Shown: positions 42,141 through 52,664 of the stretch, piece by piece
Numbering within the stretch: position 1 is the stretch's first letter
Layout of the letters: each line of letters begins with the position of its first letter
Assembly: GCA_037178625.1 (NCBI GenBank)
Contig: CM074140.1
Span: 2,604,001-2,668,000, forward strand
DNA: 64,000 nucleotides
Source: Skeletonema tropicum
Taxonomy: Eukaryota > Bacillariophyta > Thalassiosirophyceae > Thalassiosirales > Thalassiosiraceae
Direction of reading: 5' to 3'
Position numbers and translations under genes: made by a program
Notes under the pieces: model-generated
What the model was told of the DNA's origin: nothing
What the model saw: the letters and a program-made list of their open reading frames with translations, nothing else
Database searches by the model: none

Positions 42141-43301
42141 GCTTGTGTGGTTGCAGCAATCCACCAAGTCCAAGTAGCAGTTGTTGCGTTGCGTTGCGTT
42201 GCTTGTGGTTGTTGGAGAGGAGTAGTAAGGATGCTGTTGCTGCTTGTGGTGGTTGGAGGAGGAGTGGTATGTTGCAATCATCGTCTATTGGCTACGCTCG
42301 GCCAATTGATGTTGCATTATTGTAGTGGATGGTGCATCTGACTATCATTGGACGGTAAGGTACACGTGCTAACCGAACATGATGAGTGATGAGGCAGATC
42401 TATGCTCAGCGTTTTGACCCACCCCATCGAACCAATCATGTTATTCGCCTCATTGCAAGAAGTGTGTCTTTGCGAGGGCCCCCGGCCGAGCAGTGTGTAT
42501 TGTCTTTGGATCTTACAGCATGAAGGTGGTCAATTTTTTTGGATCTCACATGAACGGTACCGATTATTGTATGATCTATCTGGATGCGGCTGATCTTCTA
42601 CAAGTGTCTTTTTTTGCGAGGCCCTCGGCCGAGCTGAGATTATTATTTTGATTATCATGCAATGATGGTACTAATCGATTCGGCTTGAAAAGACGATTCG
42701 ATTGGTTGTTAATTCGTATTTTGGTCAAAATTTGAATTCTGCTTTGAAAAACTGGCCCCGGAGCCGGACATCACTTTCTAGCCCTGTTTTTGACCGATTC
42801 GATTGAATAAAAGTCTCACAATCGAGTTGATTATGCGTCTAATCGATAGAGCACGACGAGAGCTTTCTAAAACGACACTTATCGCCGTCATTGGACTACT
42901 AGAAGGAAAGATATATATACTTATCGGCCATTGTCATTTTCAGCTTGTGTGGTGCTTGCTTGTTTAAAAAAAGGCGAGTGGTGGTGCCGCTTTGCAACTC
43001 TTCATGCACCTCAATATAGTGTATTGTTGACGCATCGGCACTCACTTGACCCGTCAGATAGGGGCAGGTAAGAGGCCCTGGACGTTTGTGGCCTCTCCGC
43101 CCAAACAAACTTCCAACTTGCTTGGTCGAAAAATCAAAAGACCATGGCCGTGGCGACCGCTATCATCAATAATAAAATACTTATTGTACACATCTCACTC
43201 TAACAGGCATCCATATCCATCAATCATACTATTGTATTCTTCATCGTTACATCAACAATAAGTAGCGCCACCAAATAATAAGTAATAGGAGTAATACTAA
43301 A

Positions 43302-45970
43302 ATGAAACTCAAACTACCACGCAAGAAAAAGGTCCTCAAAAAGAAGACATCTAGCACCGTGTCCACCGCCTCTGCCTCTGCATCGAGCAGTCCGAGTCAT
43401 CCCCTCTCCCCCTCGGCCTCATCAGTGACCAATGACACTATCAATCTAACTCTAGACGACGGCCGCCCCTCCCACTCGGCACTCAACGATCTCCACCGAG
43501 TCCTCAAATTAATCGAGGCCGAGCGCCACCTCGCCGCCTATCAACTCTACAGCCACGCCAAAGAACGGATTGTGAGCAATGCCACCTCGTCGACGGACAC
43601 GTCGTTGGCAAGTGCGAGGACGCTGTTGAATGGACGGCGGCATGAGTTTCGAACGTTGGAGAGACGGAGTGACATTTTTGGGGCGGCCAAGTTGAATTTG
43701 GCCGCCAACAATGATGATAATAACAATGATAGTGACGTCTCCTCGTCCTCGTGGATACTAGCGCAAACTCTATTCGGCATCACAACCTACTACCGCCGAG
43801 AACCAATCGATAATTCACTAAGCATCAAAATCGAAGGTGAACTAAGTGACGTCAGCATTCCTCTCTTCGAACAAATCGTGGTGCTACGAGAGTGCGACCT
43901 CTATCACATTTGGGCGCCCTTCATGACCAAATCGCGCAAATTGGCTCAGCTGGATAAATTGGATGTTGTGGCGTGGTATGAAGTGGGTGTGCCGTTGTTG
44001 GGGTTGATGAGGGATGCGTGTTATAGGGCTGTGGGGTGTGATTGTATGAAGGAGGATGGGACTGTGTTGTTGGTGGCTGTGGGGTTGAATGATTCGGAGG
44101 AGCATGGGGTCAAGAATTTCATTTCGTTGAATACTGGTGGTGGTGGCGGTAGTGGTGGTGATAGTGGGCGTGATGATGATGATGGGAATAATAATAGCAG
44201 TAGCAGTAGGAATGGGAATGGGGGACAAGAAGAAGATACTGGTGACGAACCAAGCTATTATGTCAACCAACTCTCTGCCGTCACGTCAGATTCCAATTTG
44301 GTAACCGATACAGTGGCATCCTCCTTCCTAGCACGTGACGAGATATTAGAAACCATTGAAATACCACCAATACCCACCGGGACGGGCAAGGGCCGCATGA
44401 CAATCCGCAATTTTGCAGCATCGATTGATGTACTTGGACCAACCTCGGCACGTACCTGCATCGTTGTTAATATCGATCCCAATTTGCACTTTTTGCCACA
44501 ATCATTGATTGACTTTTCACTCAAGAAAATGGCAGGTGTGATGATATTAAAGTTGCAACAAGCTGCCAAGCGGGTGGTGGCTGATCCAATCAAGAACCCC
44601 CACGCACGTCGGATGAGGGAGGATGTGACATTTTATCGTGATTGGTTACTACCACGGTTCCAACGTTACTGTGAAGATTTGGGGTGGGAAATGCCCCCTG
44701 TAAAAGCGTTGGAGGTTTCGGATGAGGAGTTGAGAGCCGAGGGAGTATTTGAGAGTAGTTGGAGATCAGAGGGGGATAGTACGTCGAACCACAATAATAA
44801 TAATGACAGTGCGGGGGTATCAATTCCATCGGATGGAAATAACAATACAACCATTGGGTCACCATCAACATCATCTGTCATTTCCTCCGGCAGTAATACC
44901 AAGGCAAAGTTAGCCAAGCTTGTGAAACAGCTTCGAAGTCCCGAGACGCCCGAAGAGAAAATAGCCGCAGCCCGCCTCCGTGCAGCAAATCGACTCAAAC
45001 CAGAGCCATTCAGTGATAGTAAAAAGAAACGACTGCGAGAGTTGAAGGGTGCCAAACGCAAGGCCGAGGAAAAAATTAAAGCAAATGATGAAAGTAGTTG
45101 TGGTGACGAAGGATCCGTATCAACCTTTGGGACATTCCAAACAATTCATCGATGGGATGAGGATAGCGGTCTCAATAAGAGTCTTGCCGTGTTTACAATT
45201 ACGTTCCTCCTCAATGTGATGCTACCATACGTTTCATCGGACAAGTTCCTCTCCAGTCTCAGTGTGTCCTTCAAGCAGCAAATCATCTTGTGGCAAGCGA
45301 ATCAATACCCCTTCTCTTTATCTGTCTTCAGGCCACTTGCCTCCGATCGCTACTTGAATTTCTACTCATTTTTGCATTCGACTCGATAGATTTTGGGCAA
45401 AAGAAGTTGGTCCAGAATATGGATTTTGGGAGGAAGTTGTACCATGCCGAGGTACGAAAGTATTCATCGATTACTGCTGCTGTCGTGGTTGCTGTGTCTT
45501 GTGGATTGGCGTTTTTGATATTCGTTGTTGAAGAGATGGCTCTTTGTCTGTGTTCTTATTTTGACATGGATTGGATTATCATTTGTGTTGATTCATCCTC
45601 GAAAGAATCATGGTCATGTAGTCAGATGGGGCTGGCAATCTGTACATTTATCACAACACGGCTGGGCATCTTTGTCGTGGCAGTTCTTTCGATGGCATCC
45701 ATTATGCTTCCTAAACCAGAACGTCGCGTTGGTCGGAGGCAGAAGCACATTACATCTCCCCACTCAATTTCGTCACTAAATGCAACGAATCAAATAGGAG
45801 ACTCCGAGGATGTAGGAAGTGGCTCTGTAGTGTCAGCATCAACTCCCAGAGGTGGACCAGGGGATATCCCTGACACAATCGGCGATAATGTTCATTTATC
45901 GATATGCGGTACGTTCTCACCTGTAGGCTCAATGTCGATGGATGTGATAGATGAAGAAGAGGAGGAGTAA
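43302..45970 (+). CDS. START-domain (lipid-binding) protein with C-terminal membrane segments
   Basis: ATG 43302 opens a 695-codon frame. The start is basic and Ser-rich (KLKLPRKKKVLKKK). The START-like domain spans about residues 150-470: WILAQTLFGITTYYRRE, LSIKIEGELSDVSIPLFEQ, ECDLYHIWAPFMTKS, ARTCIVVNIDPNLHFLP and LIDFSLKKMAGVMILKLQQ, interrupted by a Gly/Asp/Asn-rich insert near residue 285. Residues 520-620 are charged and low complexity. This frame ends at 45389, but another frame open to 45970 takes over at 45290-45400 with membrane-like stretches (AAVVVAVSCGLAFLIFVV, LGIFVVAVLSMASIML) and an acidic end. An intron must join them; its exact ends are not clear to me. START domains bind sterols, phospholipids or ceramide; the ligand is unknown. 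Confidence 0.75.
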
Positions 45971-45978
45971 ATGATACC

Positions 45979-46038
45979 GTGGCAGTGTATAGCTTACATT
46001 TAATCTAGAGACATTTTATACATTAAAAAGAGATAAGC
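45979..46038 (+). repeat. 3'-end element shared with the tandem array
   Basis: GTGGCAGTGTATAGCTTACA, TTTAATCTAGAGACATTTTA and TACATTAAAAAGAGATAAGC begin 8 bases after the START-domain stop codon. The same sequence with few changes lies 65-70 bp after the stop codon of the 147-aa frame in each array unit. It may be a 3'-UTR or processing signal, or a dispersed repeat that inserted at gene ends. Confidence 0.75.
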
Positions 46039-47287
46039 ATGGTGGCAGTCCGCACTGTTGCCGAGAATCCTTTTGCCTGACCCTTTCGTATCGAGCTTTG
46101 ATCTCTGCAATTCAACCCCAGCAGCATCAACCTTCCTATCGCTCAGCTTCCGAGGGAGATGATCTAATCCCTGCATTCTTGAGCAGCAGGATGCGCGCCA
46201 GAGAACCTGCTGCCAAGAGGCAACGCAAGCAACAAGAAGATAGTCCTGGCCGACAGATCACTCATATGACTGATTTCGAAGCCGCTAGCGATGCAGACTA
46301 GGAGCAAATCAGTTGTTCATGCCAAATAGTGTGAATCTTCACTAGGCAGGTCTCTGCCGCTCCGCTCCAAACGCATTCATTCAGGAACGCTAAACAAGCA
46401 AAGTGAATATCACTTTTGATAATCCCACGTCAATGGATCCGAAGCCATTGACGATTGCACAAGTGGGAGCTTGTCCAGCGTTTGTCTATCAAGTCAGGTA
46501 CAACGAAGATTAAAGTCATCAGTACTTAAGCGTAAATGTCATCCAGACAAGAACGATAGACTGAACAAACACGAAAGCACAACTATGTTGTCAAGACGAC
46601 GACAAGAGCGTGGTGTGACTATAGGTGCAACTATAGTCTCACCGTAAATGCACTCCGTAGCGGCCAAACTTCATGGCCTCGACATCAAGTCCATCAATTT
46701 CGCCTGACTTAAGTGGAAGCTATCGTAGTGTGGAACTGCGCATTGATCTTTCCACTAGCCGGAATCCGGACAAACCAATAATGAATATCCTAATCGGTGC
46801 CTGGAGTTCGAAGTAAAGTTTATCACGAGGGGCTCTACTCGACACAGATCGAACAACGCTTTTACCTTCGCATGGGCACGAATAAAGATGGCCGCATCAT
46901 TGATGGCAATTCGACAAAGATCGACGAATCATCAACTACGGCAAAGAGAAAAGGAATTAAGTCAACAGATAAATTGAAACACAACAAATTATCAGGAGTG
47001 GAGATCGTCGACCGAGGGAGAGATGAGCTCGAAATGAAGCAGTCTCACCCGATCGACCGAATCATCCAGAGTCCTAAGTCTTGGATGTTGAATGCTATAC
47101 GAAACTAGTAATAACAATGATAGACAGAAAGTAGTTATACTAAAATCCAGTATCTCTCCAGTCTCTGTGAGTGCACTCTCAGCACATCACGGTTTTCTAG
47201 CCGTTTTCATACGGTTTCCCATCCGTTTTGGCCCATCACCTGAGCCATCACTTTCACCATCATGGCTTCGACATCAGCCAACACCAC

Positions 47288-47372
47288 GACTATCCACGGT
47301 CCACGGTCTAGTTGGTTAACCCTTTCAACAAAACTAGAATCTCAAGCCCTGGGTTCAGTCCCCAGCTGGAAC
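47288..47372 (+). repeat. tRNA-like element (SINE-like), longest copy
   Basis: GGTCTAGTTGGTTAACCC resembles a tRNA A box, and CTGGGTTCAGTCCCCAG (47349-47365) makes a perfect 5-bp T-arm with a 7-base loop. The 5' flank does not pair well with the 3' CTGGAAC, so a functional tRNA is unlikely. Copies without the T-arm lie at 47517-47571 (minus) and 47694-47728 (plus). The element lies within the insertion that splits the copia remnant. Confidence 0.5.
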
Positions 47373-47516
47373 ACATCTTTGTCATGGACAGTGTAGCAGC
47401 CTACAGGCCTCCACATGACACATATATATCTTATGTAGGATAGGGTGCCATCACTAGTCTTACCAGGATAGCACTCGACTACAATGCTCAAGCCATTGGG
47501 CTATTATCTCAAGAAC

Positions 47517-47571
47517 GGCTTGAGATTCTAGTTTTGTTGAAAGGGTTAACCAACTAGACCATGGATAGTCG
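47517..47571 (-). repeat. tRNA-like element, inverted partial copy
   Basis: Reverse complement of the 5' part of the element at 47288: CGACTATCCATGGTCTAGTT, GGTTAACCCTTTCAACAAAA, CTAGAATCTCAAGCC. With the first copy it forms an inverted repeat with a loop of about 170 bp. Confidence 0.8.
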
Positions 47572-47677
47572 TCTGGGAAATAATAGCTACTGCAGCACAT
47601 GTTCGTTATCACTTAGTGTAGATAATGTCGCCTCTTGAGGACCCACCAGACGTACTTTAAAATTTCTGTTACATATA

Positions 47678-47728
47678 TAGACCATGGATAGTCGACTATC
47701 CATGGTCTAGTTGGTTAACCCTTTCAAC
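47678..47728 (+). repeat. 32-bp perfect palindrome leading into a third tRNA-like copy
   Basis: TAGACCATGGATAGTC (47678-47693) is followed by its exact reverse complement (47694-47709). The right half is the start of another copy of the tRNA-like element, which continues GTTGGTTAACCCTTTCAAC to about 47728. The palindrome is thus two 5' ends joined head to head. Confidence 0.9.
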
Positions 47729-48450
47729 ATTGGACTGAAGGAGGACACTTTCGATTGCCGCGTCAACGAGAAGAAAACTCCAGCCAACACCTCACTGCTT
47801 CATTGTGCTCAGTAAAGGTCCAGATGACAAACCTCGCAAATTTGAACAAAACAGCTCGTTAGCTAGGTTACTTTCAAGTGAAAACAAAGCCAGACATTTC
47901 GATGCCGGCTCGTCAATGTGCATAATTTTGTCTCTACCTAAATAGTCTCATGAGCAAGTCATCAAATGGATCAGATAGGAGATATCTTAGAGGTACCAGC
48001 GAAAAGGCATAATCTACAAGCCGGACAAGTCGGAAGGACTTGAAGTCTTAGTGGAAGCCGATATGCTGGAGGTGGAGTAAGCAGCAATGCTCATGCTCTG
48101 AAGTACGCAGGTGCCCTACTTGATGTTGTTGCAACGTCTATAGCAAGTTCGATTGCACTCCGAGAAGTAATCCCTTTGTGTTGCAGATGGATGAGATGAA
48201 TGAGGTCTTCCCTCTCAACATCGATCTAACCTCCACTGCACGCTCCGGCGAACTCGGACAACGATCATACATCACCATGACTTGCTGCTACCACTTCACA
48301 CCAAGGAAATCCAATGCCTTAATAGTACTATCATTTCACGCCTTACATGGGAACTCGCATCAGGATGAACTAGATTCAAAATGAGTCCCAGAAGTAGACA
48401 TCTTTACCAAGCCGCGAAGAATAATCTATTCTGGCTGGTGAATCCAATTG

Positions 48451-48936
48451 TACCTCCTCCCTTAACGGCAGGTCATTTATATGCGGTTTCCAAATGGTCC
48501 CCCGCAGCTGCGTCTGCAGTCAAATGTTTTTCTTTTTTTCTTTTTATTCAATCAAATTCGAATTGGACATCGACTTCCTATGGAGTGTGAGATTAAACGG
48601 GACTCGAATGGACACATCCAGACCGCCAATCTCCGTTCATTCAATAAAGAAATCTCTTTCCAATTGCTCTCAAAGATTGGCTCGTCATCACAGAAGTGCA
48701 ACCAAAATGCCGAGTCCTGCGAAAGCAGATAGTCATACTTAATCAACGCACACTGATCCAATGATGTCGAGACGATCTGTAGCTTTCTAACTCAATAATC
48801 ACTTTTTTCTTCGTCAATTCTTGATCAATTGCTTTGCTTTTGCTCTCGACGAAGGAGTTGTCAACCCAATAGAACATCTGGTCATTTGCTTCCGCAGATC
48901 CCTGTGCTACAGGCCGCTTATCCCGCACAAGCTTAA
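48451..48936. other. Stretch between the copia remnant and the array
   Basis: Several frames of 68-83 aa overlap but none is supported. A T-rich run (about 48527-48550) may be the tail of an insertion. The array-related sequence begins abruptly at about 48937. Confidence 0.4.
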
Positions 48937-49229
48937 AGCTTTTTGATAGGGCAGAAATTATGTAAAGCATTTATCTTCATTGATGAAAGGCCCAGACTAA
49001 GCCCCGGGAGGGCGCCAGCAGCAATAACGAACTTTTTGAACACCTAATAGCTGACGAGGAATCCAGAATCCAGATATCCCAGTCAAATCATCTCTCAAAC
49101 AACCCAGAGCCAGCGCATGCGCCTGCGTAGCTCAGCATTTGCATACGCCTTCTTGCTTTGGCTTAGGGTGGTGCGGGCATGCTCGACAACTCTTGTGACT
49201 TCAATGAGCATGTTCACAACATTCGAACT
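48937..49229 (+). repeat. Left edge of the array: truncated unit joined by a deletion
   Basis: This matches the part of the 2527-bp unit from 51677 to about 51975, with several differences (for instance AACTTTTTGAACACC against AACCTTTTAAACAAC). It then jumps to the AAGTGTATTTAACGATTACA part that lies at 52990 in the full unit. About 1014 bp with most of the second reading frame is missing. Confidence 0.8.
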
Positions 49230-49488
49230 AAGTGTATTTAACGATTACAATACTTCACAGCTGCCTGCATGCACGAATTAAAAATGCACAGCTACTGAAC
49301 ACATCACACAATTCACGACTACAAAGGTTTTGACCCTGGGTTTAGTTCGCGGGGGTTCATTGTATATTATACAATTCAAGACTACACAAGAACATTACGA
49401 CTTCTCCACAAGAACATAACGCTGCGCAACAATTTACTATCTCACAACAAAATTAAACATCCTCCTCTCTGCATAAGTAAGTAGCACA

Positions 49489-49941
49489 ATGAGTAAAAGA
49501 AACAACAACGAATCAATGCTCACTGCCAACAAGAAGCCGCGTGAAATCGCTTCTCGCTCGCGGATATCTACATCTACAGCCGATCGTACTCCTACTACCG
49601 AAGTCGACGTGAACAAGCACATTTCTGCGCAGGATCTCAAATCCCTCAAGAAGCAAGACCCTTTCCTTTACTACTCTATCCCGGGTGTACGTGAAGCCAC
49701 CATTCGTCGTGTCGAAGACGAAGACGTCGACATGCATCAGGTAGCTCTGGACGGACTGAGGAGACAGGACAGTCCAGCAAGTCGTACAAGTGAGACTGTC
49801 AAGGTGAAGCGGTGCAAAAGGCACTCCTTTGAATGCCACACAGATTTGCTGATAGAAGATCTTGGCTTGGAGGAATATGAACTACCTGGAGGCTTGAACC
49901 TCGGAATATTGGATGACATCTTATCTGGGTTGTATTTGTAA
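49489..49941 (+). CDS. Array frame 1, type A, 150 aa
   Basis: ATG after CTGCATAAGTAAGTAGCACA. The protein starts MSKRNNNESMLTANKKPRE (basic, possible nuclear signal) and has a core SAQDLKSLKKQDPFLYYSIP, a middle VDMHQVALDGLRRQDSPAS, and an acidic/hydrophobic end THTDLLIEDLGLEE-like (HTDLLIEDLGLEEYELPGG). No signal peptide or membrane segment. I do not recognise the family. It is predicted soluble, small and possibly regulatory. Type A differs from type B by a 6-bp in-frame insertion, a Cys for Ser (FECH/FESH) and a longer C-terminus. Sequence downstream of the stop (49942-50640) is specific to the short unit. Confidence 0.6.
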   Translation: MSKRNNNESMLTANKKPREIASRSRISTSTADRTPTTEVDVNKHISAQDLKSLKKQDPFLYYSIPGVREATIRRVEDEDVDMHQVALDGLRRQDSPASRTSETVKVKRCKRHSFECHTDLLIEDLGLEEYELPGGLNLGILDDILSGLYL

Positions 49942-50640
49942 CTTCTTGAGTGCAAGTACTCGACCACGCGCTAGCACTCTGGAGCATTAGCATTATCTAA
50001 AGTAAATTATTCTGCAGAGTCATGAAGTAACTTCCTCTCCATTCAAGTACCACCTACAGTCTTATCTACATGCCAATCATACTCATCATGTTTACAGCCA
50101 GCTTGAGACCATGAAAAACTTGTATATTAGGTGTTCGTACATAGTATTATTTCCATTGCACTTTACTTACTTCGCCGACCAAATCCTGCACAGAGTATGT
50201 AGTGAATGTAGTAAACATGACGTACTTGACGACCACGTACTCACGTAGTCTAAATTAGGAGTAATCAAATAGGACACTCTATCTATCTACTCCCTATCTA
50301 TCTAACTAGGAGTAAATAAGACACAGTCTATCTACAAGTAGCATTTTAGTAAAGTTGCATAGAGCCGAGGATGCGAGATTCAATGAGTACCGAATAAATC
50401 GCCGATATCTTAATTTGACCGGACTTAACGAGAAACACATAAGTAGGTACCTAGTCTTCATGTCTCGACACACTGTTGCTTGCTACATATATTATGTAGT
50501 CTTCATGTCTCGACACACTGTTGCTACATACTTACTCATTCTTTCATTACATTTCCTTTGTCGAATGATTCATCTAATCTACTTGAAAAGATAAAACAAG
50601 ATCACTTACGACTTCTCCACAAGAACATAACACCGCGCAA
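49942..50640 (+). repeat. Segment specific to the short (type A) unit
   Basis: This part follows the type A frame and has no counterpart in the 2527-bp unit; it returns 7336 bp later at 57278-57976. It includes a doubled TAGTCTTCATGTCTCGACAC, ACTGTTGCT (about 50453-50525) and short TATCTATCTA tracts. No gene is supported. Confidence 0.8.
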
Positions 50641-50709
50641 CAATTCACTCATTATCTCACAACTAGATAAAACAAAATTAAACATCCTCCTCTCTGCATA
50701 AGTAGCATA

Positions 50710-51153
50710 ATGAGTAAAAGAAACAACAACGAATCAATGCTCACTGCCAACAAGAAGCCGCGTGAAATCGCTTCTCGCTCGCGGATATCTACATCTACAG
50801 CCGATCGTACTCCTACTACCGAAGTCGACGTGAACAAGCACATTTCTGCGCAAGATCTCAAATCCCTCAAGAAGCAAGACCCTTTCCTTTACTACTCTAT
50901 CCCGGGTGTACGTGAAGCCACCATTCGTCGTGTCGAAGACGAAGACGTCGACATGCATCAGGTAGCTCTGGACGGACTGAGGAGACAGGACAGTCCAGCA
51001 AGTCGTACAAGTGAGACTGTCAAGGTGAAGCGGTGCAAAAGGCACTCCTTTGAAAGCCACACAGATTTGCTGATAGAAGATCTTGGCTTGGAGGAACTAT
51101 CTGGAGGCTTGAACCTCGGAATATTGGATGACATCTTATCTGAGTTGTATTAA
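50710..51153 (+). CDS. Array frame 1, type B, 147 aa
   Basis: Same protein as at 49489 but with EELSGGLNLG near the C-terminus and ending ILSELY. The upstream region (CACAAGAACATAACACCGCG, then CTCTCTGCATAAGTAGCATA before ATG) is shared by all type B copies. About 60 bp after the stop lies the 3'-end element also found after the START-domain gene, which suggests that this frame is transcribed as a unit with its own 3' end. Confidence 0.6.
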   Translation: MSKRNNNESMLTANKKPREIASRSRISTSTADRTPTTEVDVNKHISAQDLKSLKKQDPFLYYSIPGVREATIRRVEDEDVDMHQVALDGLRRQDSPASRTSETVKVKRCKRHSFESHTDLLIEDLGLEELSGGLNLGILDDILSELY

Positions 51154-51856
51154 CTTCTTGAAGCTCTAGCGCACGGGTTCGCTTTAAGTACAAGTACTTG
51201 ACCACGCTCGTGGCAGTGTATAGCTTACTTTTAATCTAGAGACATTTCATACATTAAAAAGATATAAGCATTGCGTACTGCCTTCAAAGACCTGCTCTTT
51301 CTTGGGCGCAGCCAAGAACGCCCTGCGGAGTGACGAGTGAGGGACAACAGCATTCAGCAGCGATGGAGATAGTAAAGCAAAAGCTATTCAAGATCTTCGT
51401 TGTTTTCAAGTAGTTTGTTCAGGAGAACGTGAAGATACATACATGCAAAGCGAACGAGAAGACTCAAGATCGGAAGCCAATGAATATCATTCTGTAGCAG
51501 CCAAAAGAAGGCTTCCGTCGATTGGGTAGGGTCGGTTCAACTTCATTATTCGCGTCACCAAAAGTCCAAGGAAAAGGCTTCAGTCATATCGTGCTGCTTG
51601 TGCGGAAGAACAGAATCATACATGCTAACAGCTCTGTGTCTGTCCATACCTGTTTGTTGGGCTAGATCTAGTGGATGCTTTTTGATAGGGCAGAAATTAT
51701 GTAAAGCATTTTATCTTGATTGATGAAAGGCCCAGACTAAGCCCCGGGAGGGCGCCAGCAGCAATAACGAACCTTTTAAACAACTAATAGCTGACGAGGA
51801 ATCCAGAATCCAGATATCCCAGTCAAATCATCTCTCAACCAACCCAGAGCCAGCGC

Positions 51857-52237
51857 ATGCGCCTGCGCCTGCGTAGCTCAACATTTGCATACGCCTTCTT
51901 GCTTTGGCTTAGGGTGGTGCGGGCATGCTCGACAACTCTTGTGACTTCAATGAGCATGTTCACAACATTCGAACTGACCATCCAGTTTTCTCTGCATCTC
52001 AACCAACGACCTCTCTCGAGGCGCGATGGAAGAGAAGAGAAGATAGAGGACGAAAAGCCTACAATTGCGGATGACAATAAGCAAATATCTCATTCACATA
52101 TCAAGGAAACATCCTCATCTCTCAAGGTCAAGGTAGCACAACGTAGCACGTTATCAATTTTCAAGCGTGCAACAGAGGCTACAATACTACATGGGAGATT
52201 GGTACAACAAATCAGATTGGACTGTTCTTGGTTCTGA
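51857..52237 (+). CDS. Array frame 2a, 126 aa, doubtful
   Basis: ATG-started frame with a hydrophobic N-terminus (RSSTFAYAFLLWLRVVRAC) that could be a signal peptide, then a charged part (SRRDGREEKIEDEKP). It overlaps frame 2b by about 70 bp in another frame. It may be an upstream exon of 2b, but I see no clear splice pair. It is repeated at 54384, 59193 and 61720, and partly at 55269. Confidence 0.3.
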   Translation: MRLRLRSSTFAYAFLLWLRVVRACSTTLVTSMSMFTTFELTIQFSLHLNQRPLSRRDGREEKIEDEKPTIADDNKQISHSHIKETSSSLKVKVAQRSTLSIFKRATEATILHGRLVQQIRLDCSWF

Positions 52238-52664
52238 TTGCATTTTCCTACACGAAGAAACTGACTACCTTAGCGTTTACGATGTGGATATCATGCTGCA
52301 CACTACTGACATCATTATGCAGTATTGCAGTGATTGTCATGATATGACCAATAACACTCTTGATGAAGCAGACATCAACAACAATCGTCGGCTAGTAAGC
52401 TTCGGAGATAGGACGTATGGCGTTAAAGAAACTCTACCAATTATCACCAAGGCACGTCTATCGGCATTCTCATTTGCTTCTCAACCCATCGTCATCATGT
52501 GGCTATTGACCAAAAAAAGTCATTACAAGCATTCGGAAAGCTACCACCGCAACATTGTCATGCAAGGAAAGGAAGTGCCATGTTCTCAAAGTTATCCAAG
52601 GTGTTTTGGCGTGGTAGCACTACAGGGAGGGAAGCTACTGACACAAGTCGTCTTGCTTCTCTAG
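52191..52664 (+). CDS. Array frame 2b, 157 aa, PIF1/Helitron N-terminal-like fragment
   Basis: The first ATG in the frame is 52191. Features: YCSDCHDMTN (CxxC), then LVSFGDRTYGVKETLPIITK, ARLSAFSFASQPIVIMWLLT and MQGKEVPCSQ. The order CxxC, G-rich turn, LP-x-(I/L)T, hydrophobic helix and GK/GH segment recalls the DUF6570-type domain that lies before PIF1 helicases in Helitron-like and diatom PIF1 proteins. The similarity is from memory and weak. No helicase follows in the unit, so it would be a truncated derivative. It may equally be an unrelated protein. Confidence 0.35.
   Translation: MGDWYNKSDWTVLGSDCIFLHEETDYLSVYDVDIMLHTTDIIMQYCSDCHDMTNNTLDEADINNNRRLVSFGDRTYGVKETLPIITKARLSAFSFASQPIVIMWLLTKKSHYKHSESYHRNIVMQGKEVPCSQSYPRCFGVVALQGGKLLTQVVLLL

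Larger units (their letters stand above)
40962..43301. other. Gene-poor stretch with small repeats
   Basis: Holds the direct repeat at 41143-41301, GAATCATGATTC palindromes at about 41056 and 41128, a possible minus-strand pseudogene at 41481-42140, and a pair of similar segments at 42464-42491 and 42604-42634 (GTGTCTTTGCGAGGGCCCCC and a variant ending CGGCCGAGC). The rest is AT-rich and shows nothing clear. The promoter of the START-domain gene must lie before 43302. Confidence 0.5.
46600..48450 (+). mobile_element. Decayed Ty1/copia-type retrotransposon (reverse transcriptase to RNase H)
   Basis: Pieces of a copia polyprotein survive in shifting frames: ELEMKQSHPIDRIIQS (near 47031-47080), VNEKKTPANTPLLHC (about 47762-47806), MPARQCA (about 47900), KWIR and KGIIYKPDKSEGLEVLVEAD (about 47965-48065, where the RNase H domain begins), LQMDEMNEVFPLNIDLT (about 48181-48231) and VDIFTKP (about 48397). 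Order and spacing fit diatom copia elements. Stop codons and frameshifts are frequent, so it cannot be active. An insertion of about 0.6 kb (about 47110-47730) separates the first two pieces. LTRs are not recognised. The left end before about 46.8 kb is uncertain. Confidence 0.7.

Noticed and set aside
47298..47372. Functional tRNA gene
   Set aside because: The T-arm is perfect but the acceptor arms do not pair and two truncated copies lie nearby; a tRNA-derived repeat fits better.
49513..49839. 108-aa antisense frame opposite array frame 1, repeated in each unit
   Set aside because: It is conserved only because the sense frame is conserved; the composition is that of an antisense shadow, with no start context or domain.
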